Assembly: GCA_900319645.1 (NCBI GenBank)
Contig: ONPG01000002.1
Location: 124,001-188,000, forward strand
Origin: an uncultured Bacteroidales bacterium
GTDB taxonomy: Bacteria > Bacteroidota > Bacteroidia > Bacteroidales > Paludibacteraceae
Direction: 5' to 3'
Length of the DNA: 64,000 nucleotides
Shown here: positions 50,085 to 59,598 of the stretch, one piece after another
Layout of the letters: each line of letters opens with the position of its first letter
Position numbering within the stretch: the first letter of the stretch is position 1
The notes under the pieces: generated by a model
Databases searched by the model: none
What the model saw: only the letters and a program-made list of their open reading frames with translations
Told to the model about the DNA's origin: nothing
Translations under genes and position numbers: made by a program

Positions 50085-50115
50085 CCCTCCTTTGTGGGGA
50101 GGGGAAGGAGGGGTT
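50085..50115 (-). repeat. REP1 hairpin half downstream of tRNA-Gln
   Basis: On the minus strand AACCCCTCC, TTCCCCTCCCCAC, AAAGGAGGG. It matches the left end of the DUF559 cassette at 18 of 19 bases around CCCTCCCCACAA. It lies 11 bp past the tRNA 3' end. Confidence 0.7.
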
Positions 50116-50125
50116 AACTTTTTTG

Positions 50126-50196
50126 TTGTCCACCGAGGAGTCGAACCTCGCTTCTCGGAACCAAAATCCGGTGTAATACCGATATACGAGTGGACA
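50126..50196 (-). tRNA. tRNA-Gln (anticodon UUG)
   Basis: On the minus strand: acceptor TGTCCAC with GTGGACA (discriminator A, CCA not encoded), D arm GTA...TAC, anticodon loop TTTTGGT (anticodon TTG) on stem CCGGA/TCCGA with one mismatch at the base, and T arm CGAGG-TTCGACT-CCTCG. Confidence 0.93.
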
Positions 50197-50324
50197 CCGC
50201 TTGCATCAGAACTTCGCGTGACTCGTGACTACGTCACTCGATGACGCCTTCGTTTTGTGCTACGCTTTCCCCAAAAATTAAAATTTTCGGGATCCCCAAA
50301 AGGGGTTTCAATCAAAAGCGGGTG

Positions 50325-50356
50325 CAAAGGTACTGCTTTTTTTTGACATGTGCAAA
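50325..50356 (-). promoter_or_regulatory. Promoter of tRNA-Gln (and perhaps rplY-pth)
   Basis: On the minus strand TTTG (50353-50356), 20-bp spacer with an eight-A run, TACCTTTG (50325-50332). A leader of about 120 nt precedes the tRNA. Confidence 0.8.
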
Positions 50357-50450
50357 TTTTTGCAGTACTTTTTTGCACTTTTATGCTTTTTTTTTATTTC
50401 ACCACTACCAAATAGTAGTTTTTCTTAGCCACAAGGGCACGATTAGCAAC

Positions 50451-51746
50451 TTATTTGGCGATAACCATATAGTAGCTTTTCTTGCCTTTTTGGAAAAGCA
50501 GGTACTTTCCGTTGAGCAAAGCGGCATCGGTGAGCGGCGTTTGCGGGTCGGTGAGTTTCTCTTTGTTCATCGAGAAGCCGTTTGCCTGAATCATCTTGCG
50601 TGCCTCGCCCTTGGAGGGGAAGATTGCCGTTTTCTCTGCCAGCAGATCCAGCGGAGCGATACCGGCTTTTAGTTCCTCCAGACTGATCTCGTAGCTCTCC
50701 ACACCCTCGAACACCTGCAGGAACGTCTCCTCGTCCAGCGCGCGCAACGCGTCCGCGGTCGCGTTTCCGAATAATATATTACTTGCCTCGACGGCTGCGT
50801 TGTAATCTGCCTCGGAGTGAACCATACATGTCACCTCTTTCGCCAGACGTTTCTGCAGGGCTCGCATGTGCGGAGCCTGGTCGTGCTCGGCTATGAGTGC
50901 TTCGATCTCCTCGCGGCTGAGGGAAGTGAAGATTTTGATATAACGCTTGGCGTCGTCGTCGCTCACGTTCATCCAGAACTGGTAGAACTTGTACGGACTG
51001 GTGTATTTCTTGCTCAGCCACACGTTGCCGCTCTCGGTCTTGCCGAACTTACCGCCGTCGGCTTTGGTGATCAGCGGACAAGTGAGGGCGAAAGCCGTTT
51101 TGCCGTTCATCTTGCGCATGAGCTCGATACCGGTGGTGATGTTTCCCCATTGGTCGGAACCTCCCATTTGCATGAGGCAGTTCTTATGCTCGTTCAGATA
51201 AACGAAGTCGTAACCCTGCAGCAGCTGGTAGGTGAACTCTGTGAACGACATACCTTGCGCAAACTCGCCATTGAAACGTTTCTTCACGCTGTCCTTCGCC
51301 ATCATATAGTTGACGGTGATGAGTTTGCCGACATTGCGAGCAAAATCGAGGAAGGTGTAGTCTTTCATCCAGTCGTAGTTGTTCACCAGCTCGGCGGCAT
51401 TCGGCTCGTTGCTGTTGAAATCCAGAAAATGCTCCAACTGCTCGCGGATACATTGTACGTTGTGGCGCAGTGTCTCTTCGGTCAGCAGATTACGCTCGGC
51501 ACTTTTGCCGCTCGGGTCGCCGATCATGCCGGTAGCACCGCCCAAAAGAGCAATCGGTTTATGGCCGCAGGCCTGCAAGTGGCGCAACATCATAATTCCG
51601 CACAAGTGACCGATGTGCAGACTGTCCGCGGTCGGGTCTATACCCACATAGGCGGTGGTCATCTCTTTCATCAACTGTTCTTCCGTTCCCGGCATGATAT
51701 CCTGGAGCATGCCTCTCCAACGCAGTTCTTCTACAAAATTTTTCAT
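50451..51746 (-). CDS. tyrS: Tyrosyl-tRNA synthetase
   Basis: 431 residues. Class I signatures: [14 protein letters not shown] (residues about 42-55), [47 protein letters not shown] (tyrosine pocket), and [12 protein letters not shown] as the KMSKS-equivalent loop (about 228-232). A C-terminal S4-type domain at about 360-430 ends [16 protein letters not shown]. Own promoter at 51766-51797. About 250 bp separate it from the tRNA-Gln gene, with the tRNA promoter in between. Confidence 0.97.
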   Translation of the reverse strand: MKNFVEELRWRGMLQDIMPGTEEQLMKEMTTAYVGIDPTADSLHIGHLCGIMMLRHLQACGHKPIALLGGATGMIGDPSGKSAERNLLTEETLRHNVQCIREQLEHFLDFNSNEPNAAELVNNYDWMKDYTFLDFARNVGKLITVNYMMAKDSVKKRFNGEFAQGMSFTEFTYQLLQGYDFVYLNEHKNCLMQMGGSDQWGNITTGIELMRKMNGKTAFALTCPLITKADGGKFGKTESGNVWLSKKYTSPYKFYQFWMNVSDDDAKRYIKIFTSLSREEIEALIAEHDQAPHMRALQKRLAKEVTCMVHSEADYNAAVEASNILFGNATADALRALDEETFLQVFEGVESYEISLEELKAGIAPLDLLAEKTAIFPSKGEARKMIQANGFSMNKEKLTDPQTPLTDAALLNGKYLLFQKGKKSYYMVIAK

Positions 51747-51765
51747 CTTTATACAAATTAGCGTG

Positions 51766-51797
51766 CAAAGTTACTGCTTTTTTTTGATATGAGCAAA
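51766..51797 (-). promoter_or_regulatory. tyrS promoter
   Basis: On the minus strand TTTG (51794-51797), 20-bp spacer with an eight-A run, TAACTTTG (51766-51773). The leader to ATG 51746 is about 13 nt, which is unusually short. Confidence 0.82.
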
Positions 51798-51898
51798 TTA
51801 AATTGTACTTTTCCTCCTATTTTCATAAAAACTGCACCCCCGAGGGAGTGCAGCGGAAAAAGAGATTGTTTGTTAGTAATATATTATTCATTACACAT

Positions 51899-54800
51899 TT
51901 ACTTTACGACTTGTCCTTGGATGGTGTAGATTTTACCAGCCCGGATGATGTAAATCTGACCGTTGATGAGCAGTTTCTGCGCTTTCTCCGTTACTTCGGC
52001 ATTCATGAAGCCCACGCCACCTGCGGGTGATTGAGAATACTGCGCAGTATAGACCGCGTTGCCGGTAACGGCTGTGATCTCCGGCGTCCAGCCCTCGAAG
52101 GTATAGATCCATTCTTCGGTCGGTGCGAGTGTCGGGGTGACACTGCATGCAGGCATCTCGCCGTATAGGTACGGATTAGCTTCGATGAGCGAACCATCAG
52201 CGTTGAGGAAGGTCACAAGGTAGGTCTGCTGTGCAAAGATAGCAGTGAGCGTGATATCCTCGGTCAACTCGATGTAACGAACGTCATTGGTATTACCATC
52301 CGACCAGCGTACGAAGTTGTAACCCGGATTCGGCGTTGCGGTGATGGTGATGTTCGTTCCGTAGTCGTGGGTTCCGTTCACCTCGGTGTTAACCGATCCG
52401 CCTACGCCCGCGCTGATAGCCACTGTCACGCGCTTTTGCTCGAACTGAGCGGTGATGGTCGTATCTTTGCTAACCGTGATGACACGTGTTGCTTGCGCTA
52501 CACCATCAGACCAACCGGTGAATTTCGCATGCTCCTTCGGCGTAGCGATGATCGTTACTTGGTCGCCGTCGTAGTAGGTGCCGCTCACTTGGTTAACCTC
52601 ACCGAGTTCGGTATCCGACGAGAGGATACGTACTACGAACTGCGAGAGCGGAGTACTTACCTCTTGGAACTGTGCCGTGAGGTTGAGGTCCGCGGTAACC
52701 GTGATGTTACGTATTACATTGCGATCGCCATCTGACCAGCGAACGAAGCGGTAACCGTCATTCGGGTTAGCCTTGATCGTGATCTCCGAACCGTACGAGC
52801 AGCGATAGGTCTTGTTCGCCTTGATATACTCGTTCGCGCCGCTTACCTGTACACGTCCGCCTTCGCCGGCAGCTACGCTTACGTAGCAGATCGGTTTGAA
52901 GATAGCCATGATGGTCGTGTCTTTATTGAGGTTTACAGAGCGGAAGGAGCTTGCGCGGTCATAACCGTCAGACCACTCGTACAACTCATAACCCTCATTC
53001 GCAATCGCCTCAATATATGCGTTGTAACTCCACGTAACGGTGGTGTCAATACGAGCTACGGTATCGTTCTGATAAACCAAGCGGATACGTCCGTTCTCTG
53101 CCGCGATGACAATATGTTGCGGTACGATCTCTTCGTAGAGCGCGATGAGCGTCGTGTCTTGCGATACGGTGAGCATGCGGCACTCGTTGTCGTTTCCGTC
53201 AGACCAGCTAACGAAGCGGTAGTTTCCTGTCGAACTCGGGCAGAGGCGGAGTTGGTAATCATTCGGATAGTTACCCGAAGGATTCCTTCCATAGAACGAA
53301 CCGCCGACCGTCGTGCTGACATTGACATGATACGTCTGTACTTGCGTGAAGATATTCACCGCTACATAGTTCTCTTCGTAAATGGTATAGTAGGTAGTCG
53401 GAGTTTCATCTACAATAGCATATACCTCAAATACATAGCGTCCGTCTTCGGTCGTTACGAAGTCGAAGGTGTTGCCGGAGATGATAGAGTCACCGCCGGG
53501 GAACATCGGTACGCGTCCCCAACCGCTCATTTCACGCCACAACTCAACGGCTACGCGCGTTGAAGCAGTGTTCCAACTGAAGTGGAGCGTACGTCCGGTA
53601 GCGGAACCTTGCAGGTTGCTTACCATACGGAGCGACGATTTCGCATTGAACGAATCACCGTTTACCCAAGTGGTCTGTGCTTCGCCCTGTGCGTTGACTG
53701 CGCGTACCTCCCAGTTGTATGAGCCATAACCGCTCAGCGCCGTGAAGTCGTATTGCTTAGCGCTCAATTGAGTATTCACCATGAGGCTACCGCTTAAGTA
53801 AACCAGAAGTTGGTACTGAACATTGCTGTTGTTGCAAGCCCAACTGAGGTGATAGTGAACAGAGTCGGTGGTGGTTGCCTTGAGGTTGCTGAAGATGATT
53901 TGGCTCTTGTGGAGCGTTACCGTCTCCGATGCGTCCACGTTATTGAGGTCGTGCGGACTAGTAGGACGCACACTCCACTTGATATCCATTCCGTCATACT
54001 CGTCCGGTACCAGATATACGGAGAAGGTGTCCGTTGCGTTCATACTTGCGAAAGTATACCAATAACCGTAGTTGTCATTGTATCTCATGAGTTGTACCTC
54101 ATAAGACTCGGATTTCTCCACAGGCTCCCAACTGAAGGTTGCACGTCCGGCCTCCGATACAGCGTTGAGCGTACCGGCCTTGATACGATAGTCGTGTGCA
54201 ACGGCATCGCAAGCTGCGGAAGTGAGGCTGTAGCGGGTGTATTGCAGACAGGTGTCTCCCTTTACAGTCGGTTGATAGCCGAAGATTCGAACATCCGAAG
54301 CCGGCAGAGTACTGTTGAAGGTGAAGCGGTACCAACCGTTGCCTTCATCGTACGGATCGATCCAGTTCCATATACCATCGCCTGTTTCGCATTCCATCTG
54401 CTCAATTACTTCTCCTGCATCCGGATGGAGCAACAGATGTACGTTGATGGCGCGTTCTGCGATTTCGCTGACGGTGAAGTAGGTAGTAGCCTGACCGAGC
54501 GTCTCATAAGTAGTACTTCTTGCGTAAACGTAAGCTGTGTAATTTCCAACCTTACCCAAGAAATGGGTTGCGCATGTCGTTTCACCTGCGTTCGGATAGA
54601 GATACTCGGAGTTACCGTTCGGATAGTTAATGTGTACCTCGTAATTCGTTACGGCTGCCGGCAGCGCATCCCAAGAGATGGTCCATGTGCCGTCTCCGTT
54701 CGGTGTAGCGGTTACGTTCTGCGGGATGAAAGCAGAAGCCTCGGCATGGAAGTTAGGACCGAACGCATGGTAGTCCCAGAGAGGAGTAGTACCATAGTCA

Positions 54801-57736
54801 ATTTCCTTAGCGGGCACGATGTACCATACCAGATCCATTGTACTGTCGTTGTTGAGGCGAGTCGTTGTCTCTCGCTCATCGCCGTTCAACTGGGTGTTCC
54901 AAACAGAGGTGACGGTATCCGCCGTGAGGACATAGAGATAGAAACGATCCGGATTCTCCGCGCAATCCCACGAGAACTTGAACTTACCGTTACCTTGGTC
55001 GGCTACCTGCAGGTTACTGAGTGTGAAGTCTTGCAGGTGCGCCTTGGCGCAATCTACTACTTTGAAATCAGACTCATACTCGATACAGGTGTTATCAGCC
55101 AGCGTGAAGTCTGTTCCGTAATAGTAGTAAGCATTCTTTTTGAAGCGAACGGTAACGGCCGGATCGGTCGTCGTGAAGGTATGGGTAAGCCATCCTCCTC
55201 CTGCTTCGGTGAAGACAACCTGATTGGTCCAATCGTACTCAGCAGGATTGTAGGTGTATGCAGCCCAACCATCCTCTGCACCCGGTTGAACGAGCACGCG
55301 CAACTCAATGTCGCGTTCTGCTTTAGGCTCAACGGTGAACTCTCCTTCTGCATAGCCGATACGGCTGTAGTTAGTGCTATAAACGGTGATACTATAGGAG
55401 TGACGTCCGGTAGCTGCCATGACAGGAGTCTTCCATTGCAGTGCGTTTCTAACGTCATTTCCGCAGACATAGCTGCCGTTGGAGTCATTCACTTGTATGT
55501 AATAGTGGTCTACGCGCTCGGTGTAATCCATCGCCCAAGAGAGCATCCAACTACCATCGCTATTCTCCGTAGCCAGTAGGTTCTGCGGCATATAGTCGTT
55601 AGCATGTGCCTCGCAGTCTTCTGCTTCGAAATAACCGGTATATGCCAAACAGGTGTCGCCATAGATAGCGATGTTTCTCCATTCATTGTGGAGACGTAAG
55701 TAAGCACCGCGCTCGGTAGTGTTGATCGTGTATTTCCACCAGCCGTATTGGTCATCGGTAGCGTCTACGGTTACCCAACCGCTGGTTGCAGAACTCTGGA
55801 TGTCAAATTGAACACCGGCGGAGGTGTCATAGCCGGAGAGCGGGTTGATGAGGATACGGATGTTGATGTCGTGTGCCGGCAGCGGAGCAACCGTGAAGCT
55901 ATCTACTGCATTGCCGAGCGTGCTACCCCAGTTGTTGTACGCATAAACGCGCATTGCGCAGCGTCCGCTGAACATAAAGTTGACATTCTCGGTAATACTG
56001 GTTGCTTGCATGTTATAGCGGCTGAATGCGTAATTGCCGGCAGCATCCATCACTTCGATACCATACTGCTGTACGGTGTCGAGTGCGATAGCGTCCCACG
56101 AGAAGGTCCATGTACCGTCTCCGTTATCTTGCGCATGGAGATTCTTCGGCGTGAACGGCGACGGTTGCACGGTGAACGGCGTGTTGTTCTCAACACGCAG
56201 AGAGGAAGCTGTACTCCAGTAGTTGGGGCGCGGTGTCACTGTCCATCTGGCAATCACGAACGCTTGGTCGTTATTGCTGGTATATTCATATCGATTTTCG
56301 TAGCCTTGGTTTTTGTAGCCTTCGATGATGATCTCGCCGGCCTCGTTATAGGCGTTGATGATGTATTGTACATCCTCGCCGTTCTCCCAGGTGAAGACAA
56401 GTTTGTTCAGCACTTGCGTCAATTGGAGATTGCGCGCTGCGTAGTCGTGGGGGTAGTAAGAACCGGAACCATCCAGATACAATTCGCCGTTATCATTGGT
56501 ACCTAAAATGAGATAGGTCTCTGTGCTACCATAGTTGCCGAACGAACCGCCCTCTATGGTTTGGGTGGCTGCTTCTGCAGTAGTAGCATTGATAAGGTTG
56601 TAAATAATGTAGGAGCGGTTGAAGTCCGCGATAGTTACAACATACCAGTTCGGAGCTTCTTCGCCTTCTGCTACGAGCGGGAGGATATGATCGCCTGCAA
56701 ACTCAGCATCGCGCCATAGGATAGCCGCGCCGTTTGCACCGATGAAGCCGCGTGCTTCGGGAATGTAGAAATGCAGTTTCAAATCACGAGCTTCTTGTGT
56801 GTACGTGTTAACAGACTTATATATGCTTCCCAAGTCGTTGTTTGCTGCATCGCGTGAATAGACGTAAATGGTGTAAGATCCGTCATCTGCTAAGGTCACT
56901 TGCTGCTCGTGCGAAGTGATGTTGTCAAACACTTGTTCGCCGTAGTTGATACTTACATAGAAGTGATCCACCGATTGTCCTGCATCCCAGCGGATGGTAT
57001 ATTGCTGATTGCCGTCTGCAGAGATTGTGAGGTTTATCGGGAGACGGTCGTCGCCGGCAACGGTGAATCCTTCGCCGCGAGCAGTATACCCTCCCTTATC
57101 GGTGCTTGCAGTTACCGTCCAGTAGTCAAAGTCCGTCTGCTCAGCTACATTAAGTTTGGCACGCAGACTGCGTTGGTCAAAATTTGCGTACATGTCGATG
57201 GAAGAACCATCCTTTTTGTACGCATAGATGTTGAAACCATAGTAACTGCCTTCGGCTACTTGCCATTCAAAGAGAACGGAGTCACCTCCGAGCGGGGTGG
57301 CTACCAAGTTAAACGGCTTGTAGTTATGATCGGCCAACACGCAGTCATAGACATCATTGAGATAGAACCAATTGTCGTCGTTGTCCATTACCTCGTAGCA
57401 ATATGTTGTCATCTCGTTGAGGTAAGTTCTGGAAGACGTACGTTGGTAGCCCTCTACCGCTGTAGAAGCGGCATTGATAACGTAGTAGCCGAAAGATCCC
57501 TGCTCCATAGTAGGAGTGAAACTGGCACTGAAAATACGTCCGCCTTCTTCCGGCGTCATTTGCACGAAGGTGGGATTCGAATCCCAGTAACCGTCAAACC
57601 ATGCGAGCCAAAGACCGTTACTGATGTCCATCGAGCAATCGGATGGAACCAGCACACGTGCGGTGGCTTGCTCTTGTGCATTCGCAGTCAGACATACCGT
57701 CAGCGCTGCAAAAAGAAAAGTTAGAATCTTTTTCAT
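51899..57736 (-). CDS. Giant secreted FN3/InlB-B-repeat surface protein
   Basis: 1945 residues. Signal peptide MKKILTFLFAALTVCLTANAQ. Residues about 25-1560 alternate FN3-like modules (PQNLLATENSDGSWMLSW, FSWDCAENPDRFYLYV) with modules beginning RDI.LRVLVQP or RAINVHLLLHP and ending D.C..Y........C. These look like beta-sandwich (carbohydrate-binding-like) repeats of about 190 residues in total. Residues about 1570-1890 carry five InlB-B/Flg_new-type repeats with the core FVRWSDG...R.ITVT.D..LTA.F, then a sixth (YTFEGWTPEITAVTG). The tail KAQKLLINGQIYII...GQVVK is shared with three other proteins. Likely adhesin or ligand-binding surface protein. It lies 6 bp after a small lipoprotein gene. 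Confidence 0.85.
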   Translation of the reverse strand: MKKILTFLFAALTVCLTANAQEQATARVLVPSDCSMDISNGLWLAWFDGYWDSNPTFVQMTPEEGGRIFSASFTPTMEQGSFGYYVINAASTAVEGYQRTSSRTYLNEMTTYCYEVMDNDDNWFYLNDVYDCVLADHNYKPFNLVATPLGGDSVLFEWQVAEGSYYGFNIYAYKKDGSSIDMYANFDQRSLRAKLNVAEQTDFDYWTVTASTDKGGYTARGEGFTVAGDDRLPINLTISADGNQQYTIRWDAGQSVDHFYVSINYGEQVFDNITSHEQQVTLADDGSYTIYVYSRDAANNDLGSIYKSVNTYTQEARDLKLHFYIPEARGFIGANGAAILWRDAEFAGDHILPLVAEGEEAPNWYVVTIADFNRSYIIYNLINATTAEAATQTIEGGSFGNYGSTETYLILGTNDNGELYLDGSGSYYPHDYAARNLQLTQVLNKLVFTWENGEDVQYIINAYNEAGEIIIEGYKNQGYENRYEYTSNNDQAFVIARWTVTPRPNYWSTASSLRVENNTPFTVQPSPFTPKNLHAQDNGDGTWTFSWDAIALDTVQQYGIEVMDAAGNYAFSRYNMQATSITENVNFMFSGRCAMRVYAYNNWGSTLGNAVDSFTVAPLPAHDINIRILINPLSGYDTSAGVQFDIQSSATSGWVTVDATDDQYGWWKYTINTTERGAYLRLHNEWRNIAIYGDTCLAYTGYFEAEDCEAHANDYMPQNLLATENSDGSWMLSWAMDYTERVDHYYIQVNDSNGSYVCGNDVRNALQWKTPVMAATGRHSYSITVYSTNYSRIGYAEGEFTVEPKAERDIELRVLVQPGAEDGWAAYTYNPAEYDWTNQVVFTEAGGGWLTHTFTTTDPAVTVRFKKNAYYYYGTDFTLADNTCIEYESDFKVVDCAKAHLQDFTLSNLQVADQGNGKFKFSWDCAENPDRFYLYVLTADTVTSVWNTQLNGDERETTTRLNNDSTMDLVWYIVPAKEIDYGTTPLWDYHAFGPNFHAEASAFIPQNVTATPNGDGTWTISWDALPAAVTNYEVHINYPNGNSEYLYPNAGETTCATHFLGKVGNYTAYVYARSTTYETLGQATTYFTVSEIAERAINVHLLLHPDAGEVIEQMECETGDGIWNWIDPYDEGNGWYRFTFNSTLPASDVRIFGYQPTVKGDTCLQYTRYSLTSAACDAVAHDYRIKAGTLNAVSEAGRATFSWEPVEKSESYEVQLMRYNDNYGYWYTFASMNATDTFSVYLVPDEYDGMDIKWSVRPTSPHDLNNVDASETVTLHKSQIIFSNLKATTTDSVHYHLSWACNNSNVQYQLLVYLSGSLMVNTQLSAKQYDFTALSGYGSYNWEVRAVNAQGEAQTTWVNGDSFNAKSSLRMVSNLQGSATGRTLHFSWNTASTRVAVELWREMSGWGRVPMFPGGDSIISGNTFDFVTTEDGRYVFEVYAIVDETPTTYYTIYEENYVAVNIFTQVQTYHVNVSTTVGGSFYGRNPSGNYPNDYQLRLCPSSTGNYRFVSWSDGNDNECRMLTVSQDTTLIALYEEIVPQHIVIAAENGRIRLVYQNDTVARIDTTVTWSYNAYIEAIANEGYELYEWSDGYDRASSFRSVNLNKDTTIMAIFKPICYVSVAAGEGGRVQVSGANEYIKANKTYRCSYGSEITIKANPNDGYRFVRWSDGDRNVIRNITVTADLNLTAQFQEVSTPLSQFVVRILSSDTELGEVNQVSGTYYDGDQVTIIATPKEHAKFTGWSDGVAQATRVITVSKDTTITAQFEQKRVTVAISAGVGGSVNTEVNGTHDYGTNITITATPNPGYNFVRWSDGNTNDVRYIELTEDITLTAIFAQQTYLVTFLNADGSLIEANPYLYGEMPACSVTPTLAPTEEWIYTFEGWTPEITAVTGNAVYTAQYSQSPAGGVGFMNAEVTEKAQKLLINGQIYIIRAGKIYTIQGQVVK

Positions 57737-57742
57737 GGTAAA

Positions 57743-58180
57743 TTATTGTTTGGTAAATACTTCAGGCTCGTTTGGGTGTTCCTCTCCGTAGTTGCGGATG
57801 ATGGTGAGTTTCTTACCGTCGATGGAGAACTTGATCTTCTCGTCGTAGCCTTCCCAACCGGTAATGTATTCGATTTCGCCGTTATGGTTCCAACCATGTT
57901 TGAGGAAATGCGCATTAATGATGTCGCCATCGAGCTCGTACGTGCCTTCCAGCAGCATGATAGCAATAAAATCGGGGTTTTGAGGATCATGTTGCTGACC
58001 GTGGAACGCAAAGTCCTTTTCACCAATGATAAGTGTTTGGGTTTCATAGTAACCGGAAGCGTCTTTCTCGGTGTCTTTAGACCATGTGCCAACGAGCGCG
58101 CTGGCACCGTTTTTATCACAACTCGTGAATACCATAGCACTGGCTACTAATGCAAAGGCAAAGAATAAAATTTTTTTCAT
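57743..58180 (-). CDS. Small lipocalin-like lipoprotein
   Basis: 145 residues from ATG 58180 (MKKILFFAFALVASAMVFTSC, lipobox Cys at 21); an ATG at 58192 is possible but extends before the signal peptide. The mature part starts LVGTWSKDTEKDASGYYETQTLIIGEKDFAF and goes on with LLEGTYELDGDIINAHF and DEKIKFSIDGKKLTIIRN. This is the strand pattern of small lipocalin-like lipoproteins. First gene of a transcript with the giant surface protein 6 bp downstream. Function unknown. Confidence 0.78.
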   Translation of the reverse strand: MKKILFFAFALVASAMVFTSCDKNGASALVGTWSKDTEKDASGYYETQTLIIGEKDFAFHGQQHDPQNPDFIAIMLLEGTYELDGDIINAHFLKHGWNHNGEIEYITGWEGYDEKIKFSIDGKKLTIIRNYGEEHPNEPEVFTKQ

Positions 58181-58222
58181 TTGTGCAATCATTTAATTGT
58201 GTATTATATTCAAAATGACGCA

Positions 58223-58230
58223 CAAAATTA
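58223..58230 (-). promoter_or_regulatory. -7 element of the lipoprotein/giant protein operon
   Basis: TAATTTTG on the minus strand with a T-rich upstream spacer containing AAAAAAGCAG. No TTTG or CTTG is found at the expected -33 place, so it may be a weak or activator-dependent promoter. Confidence 0.5.
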
Positions 58231-58290
58231 CTGCTTTTTTCTCAAAAAGCATTCGCATTTCGTACAATTCGACTCTCAAATCGTACAAAT

Positions 58291-59379
58291 CTACATTTTA
58301 GGCATATTTTGCCTCCTGAATTGGAGAGGAGTCTGCCCCGTCAACTCTTTGAAGATGCGGTAGAAAGTCTGATCGGATGTGAAGCCACTAAGGGCGATAG
58401 CCGAAGAAACGGCTTCATGGTCAGAAGTGTATTGCGGGTTCGCAAGGATAGCTTTAGCGCTCTCCACCCTATATTGCGCCACCAGCTGCGAGAAACTGAA
58501 GTTCGTCCGTCGGTTGATACAAGCGGAGACATACGTACGGTTAGACCCCACCGCCGTGGCGAGGTTCTGGATAGTAAGATCCGGGTTCGTATAGAGTTTA
58601 TCTTCGCGCAGAACGGTAATGATCTTATTAAATAGTTCATCCGTCTCCTCCATCGTCGCTCGACGGGCTCTCTCCTCGTCCTCTGCCTCTACCTGCGCGA
58701 TAGTCTCTTCCGGCATGAAAGTATGCGCTGCTACGTAGCCCAACCCGTACAAGAGCACCGACATCAGCACCGCAGGAATGGAGACGAGCACAGAGCCGTC
58801 GAACGTATCTCGTCCGAGGAGGTTGAGTAACATAGATACAAAGGCGGTGAAGCCGATGAAAAGGAGGAGCGTGTGCGTCGGCTGCAAGAGGTAACTACGA
58901 TCGTCGGTATAGTTGTTGTCCAACCGCCGCTGAGTATTCCGGATCAGACGATACCCGCGAACCAGCACCCAAACGATCTGCGCGGCAAAGAAAAGACGGG
59001 CGATTAGATGAATACTATCTTCAATCCCCCATTGAAAACGCACGTTCAGCGGAAAAATGAAAGCCACAACCACCGCCGGAAGAAGCAAAAGCGGCACTTC
59101 ATATGAGATCTTTGTGCGCGTGAGGGCGCGCAGGTACGCATAATATAAAGGATATACACAAAGGTTAACCACCGTGTAACTCCATTCGCCAAAGAAACTC
59201 GGATGATCGGAGAAATACAACCAATGGTCGGTATAAAGAACCGTCGCTGCAAGGTAAAATAGCAGAATCATACCCGTCACGCGCGGTTCTTTACTGCCGC
59301 GAAGGAAACGCGTAGCGAAGAAAATGCTCCAAAAGAAACAGAGCATCATCGGCAGCGATATAATCCATTGGTATAACAT
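58291..59379 (-). CDS. Membrane-anchored AraC family transcriptional regulator
   Basis: 362 residues. The first about 220 contain six or seven hydrophobic spans (MLYQWIISLPMMLCFFWSIFFA, VTGMILLFYLAATVLY, VVNLCVYPLYYAYL, LLLLPAVVVAFIFPL, LLFIGFTAFVSMLL, VLMSVLLYGLGYVAA). A charged linker follows, then a C-terminal AraC double HTH at about 265-355: LTIQNLATAVGSNRTYVSACINRRTNFSFSQLVAQYRVESAKAIL and SSAIALSGFTSDQTFYRIFKELTGQTPLQF. Such proteins may sense a membrane or envelope signal and bind DNA while anchored. It is upstream of the giant surface protein operon on the same strand (110 bp), suggesting local control. Confidence 0.9.
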   Translation of the reverse strand: MLYQWIISLPMMLCFFWSIFFATRFLRGSKEPRVTGMILLFYLAATVLYTDHWLYFSDHPSFFGEWSYTVVNLCVYPLYYAYLRALTRTKISYEVPLLLLPAVVVAFIFPLNVRFQWGIEDSIHLIARLFFAAQIVWVLVRGYRLIRNTQRRLDNNYTDDRSYLLQPTHTLLLFIGFTAFVSMLLNLLGRDTFDGSVLVSIPAVLMSVLLYGLGYVAAHTFMPEETIAQVEAEDEERARRATMEETDELFNKIITVLREDKLYTNPDLTIQNLATAVGSNRTYVSACINRRTNFSFSQLVAQYRVESAKAILANPQYTSDHEAVSSAIALSGFTSDQTFYRIFKELTGQTPLQFRRQNMPKM

Positions 59380-59490
59380 TTATGATTTTAATTATAGTTT
59401 GGCACGGTATTTGTAAGTATCTTAGTGAAAAGAGTAAATCACACTAAATTCTTTAGTGAAAAAATAGAGATTGTTTGTTATACCAAAAGG

Positions 59491-59518
59491 CAAGAGGTCG
59501 TCGGGAGACGACCTCTTG
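59491..59518 (-). terminator. Terminator of the four-gene secreted operon
   Basis: A perfect 12-bp stem (59491-59502 with 59507-59518), loop TCCC on the minus strand, followed by GCCTTTTGG. It lies 80 bp past the stop at 59599. The 219-bp gap also holds four heptamer units. Confidence 0.75.
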
Positions 59519-59570
59519 CTACTTTCTATGTGGTTGTCTCGCTTTGTCCGAACGATTGTCCGCAAGCGAA

Positions 59571-59598
59571 TTTCAATTTTCAACTTTCAACTTTCAAT
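59571..59598 (-). repeat. Heptamer array abutting the stop at 59599
   Basis: On the plus strand TTTCAAT, TTTCAAC, TTTCAAC, TTTCAAT: four units ending at the base before the stop codon of the 340-residue gene. Confidence 0.88.

Noticed and set aside
53810..55579. Plus-strand ORF of 589 codons within the giant surface protein
   Set aside because: Antisense shadow of the repeat protein; no start signal or domain.
57733..58140. ORF of 135 codons overlapping the small lipoprotein in another frame
   Set aside because: Same-strand shadow: Ser/Thr/Lys-rich and lacking a signal peptide, while the chosen frame has a lipobox and strand pattern.
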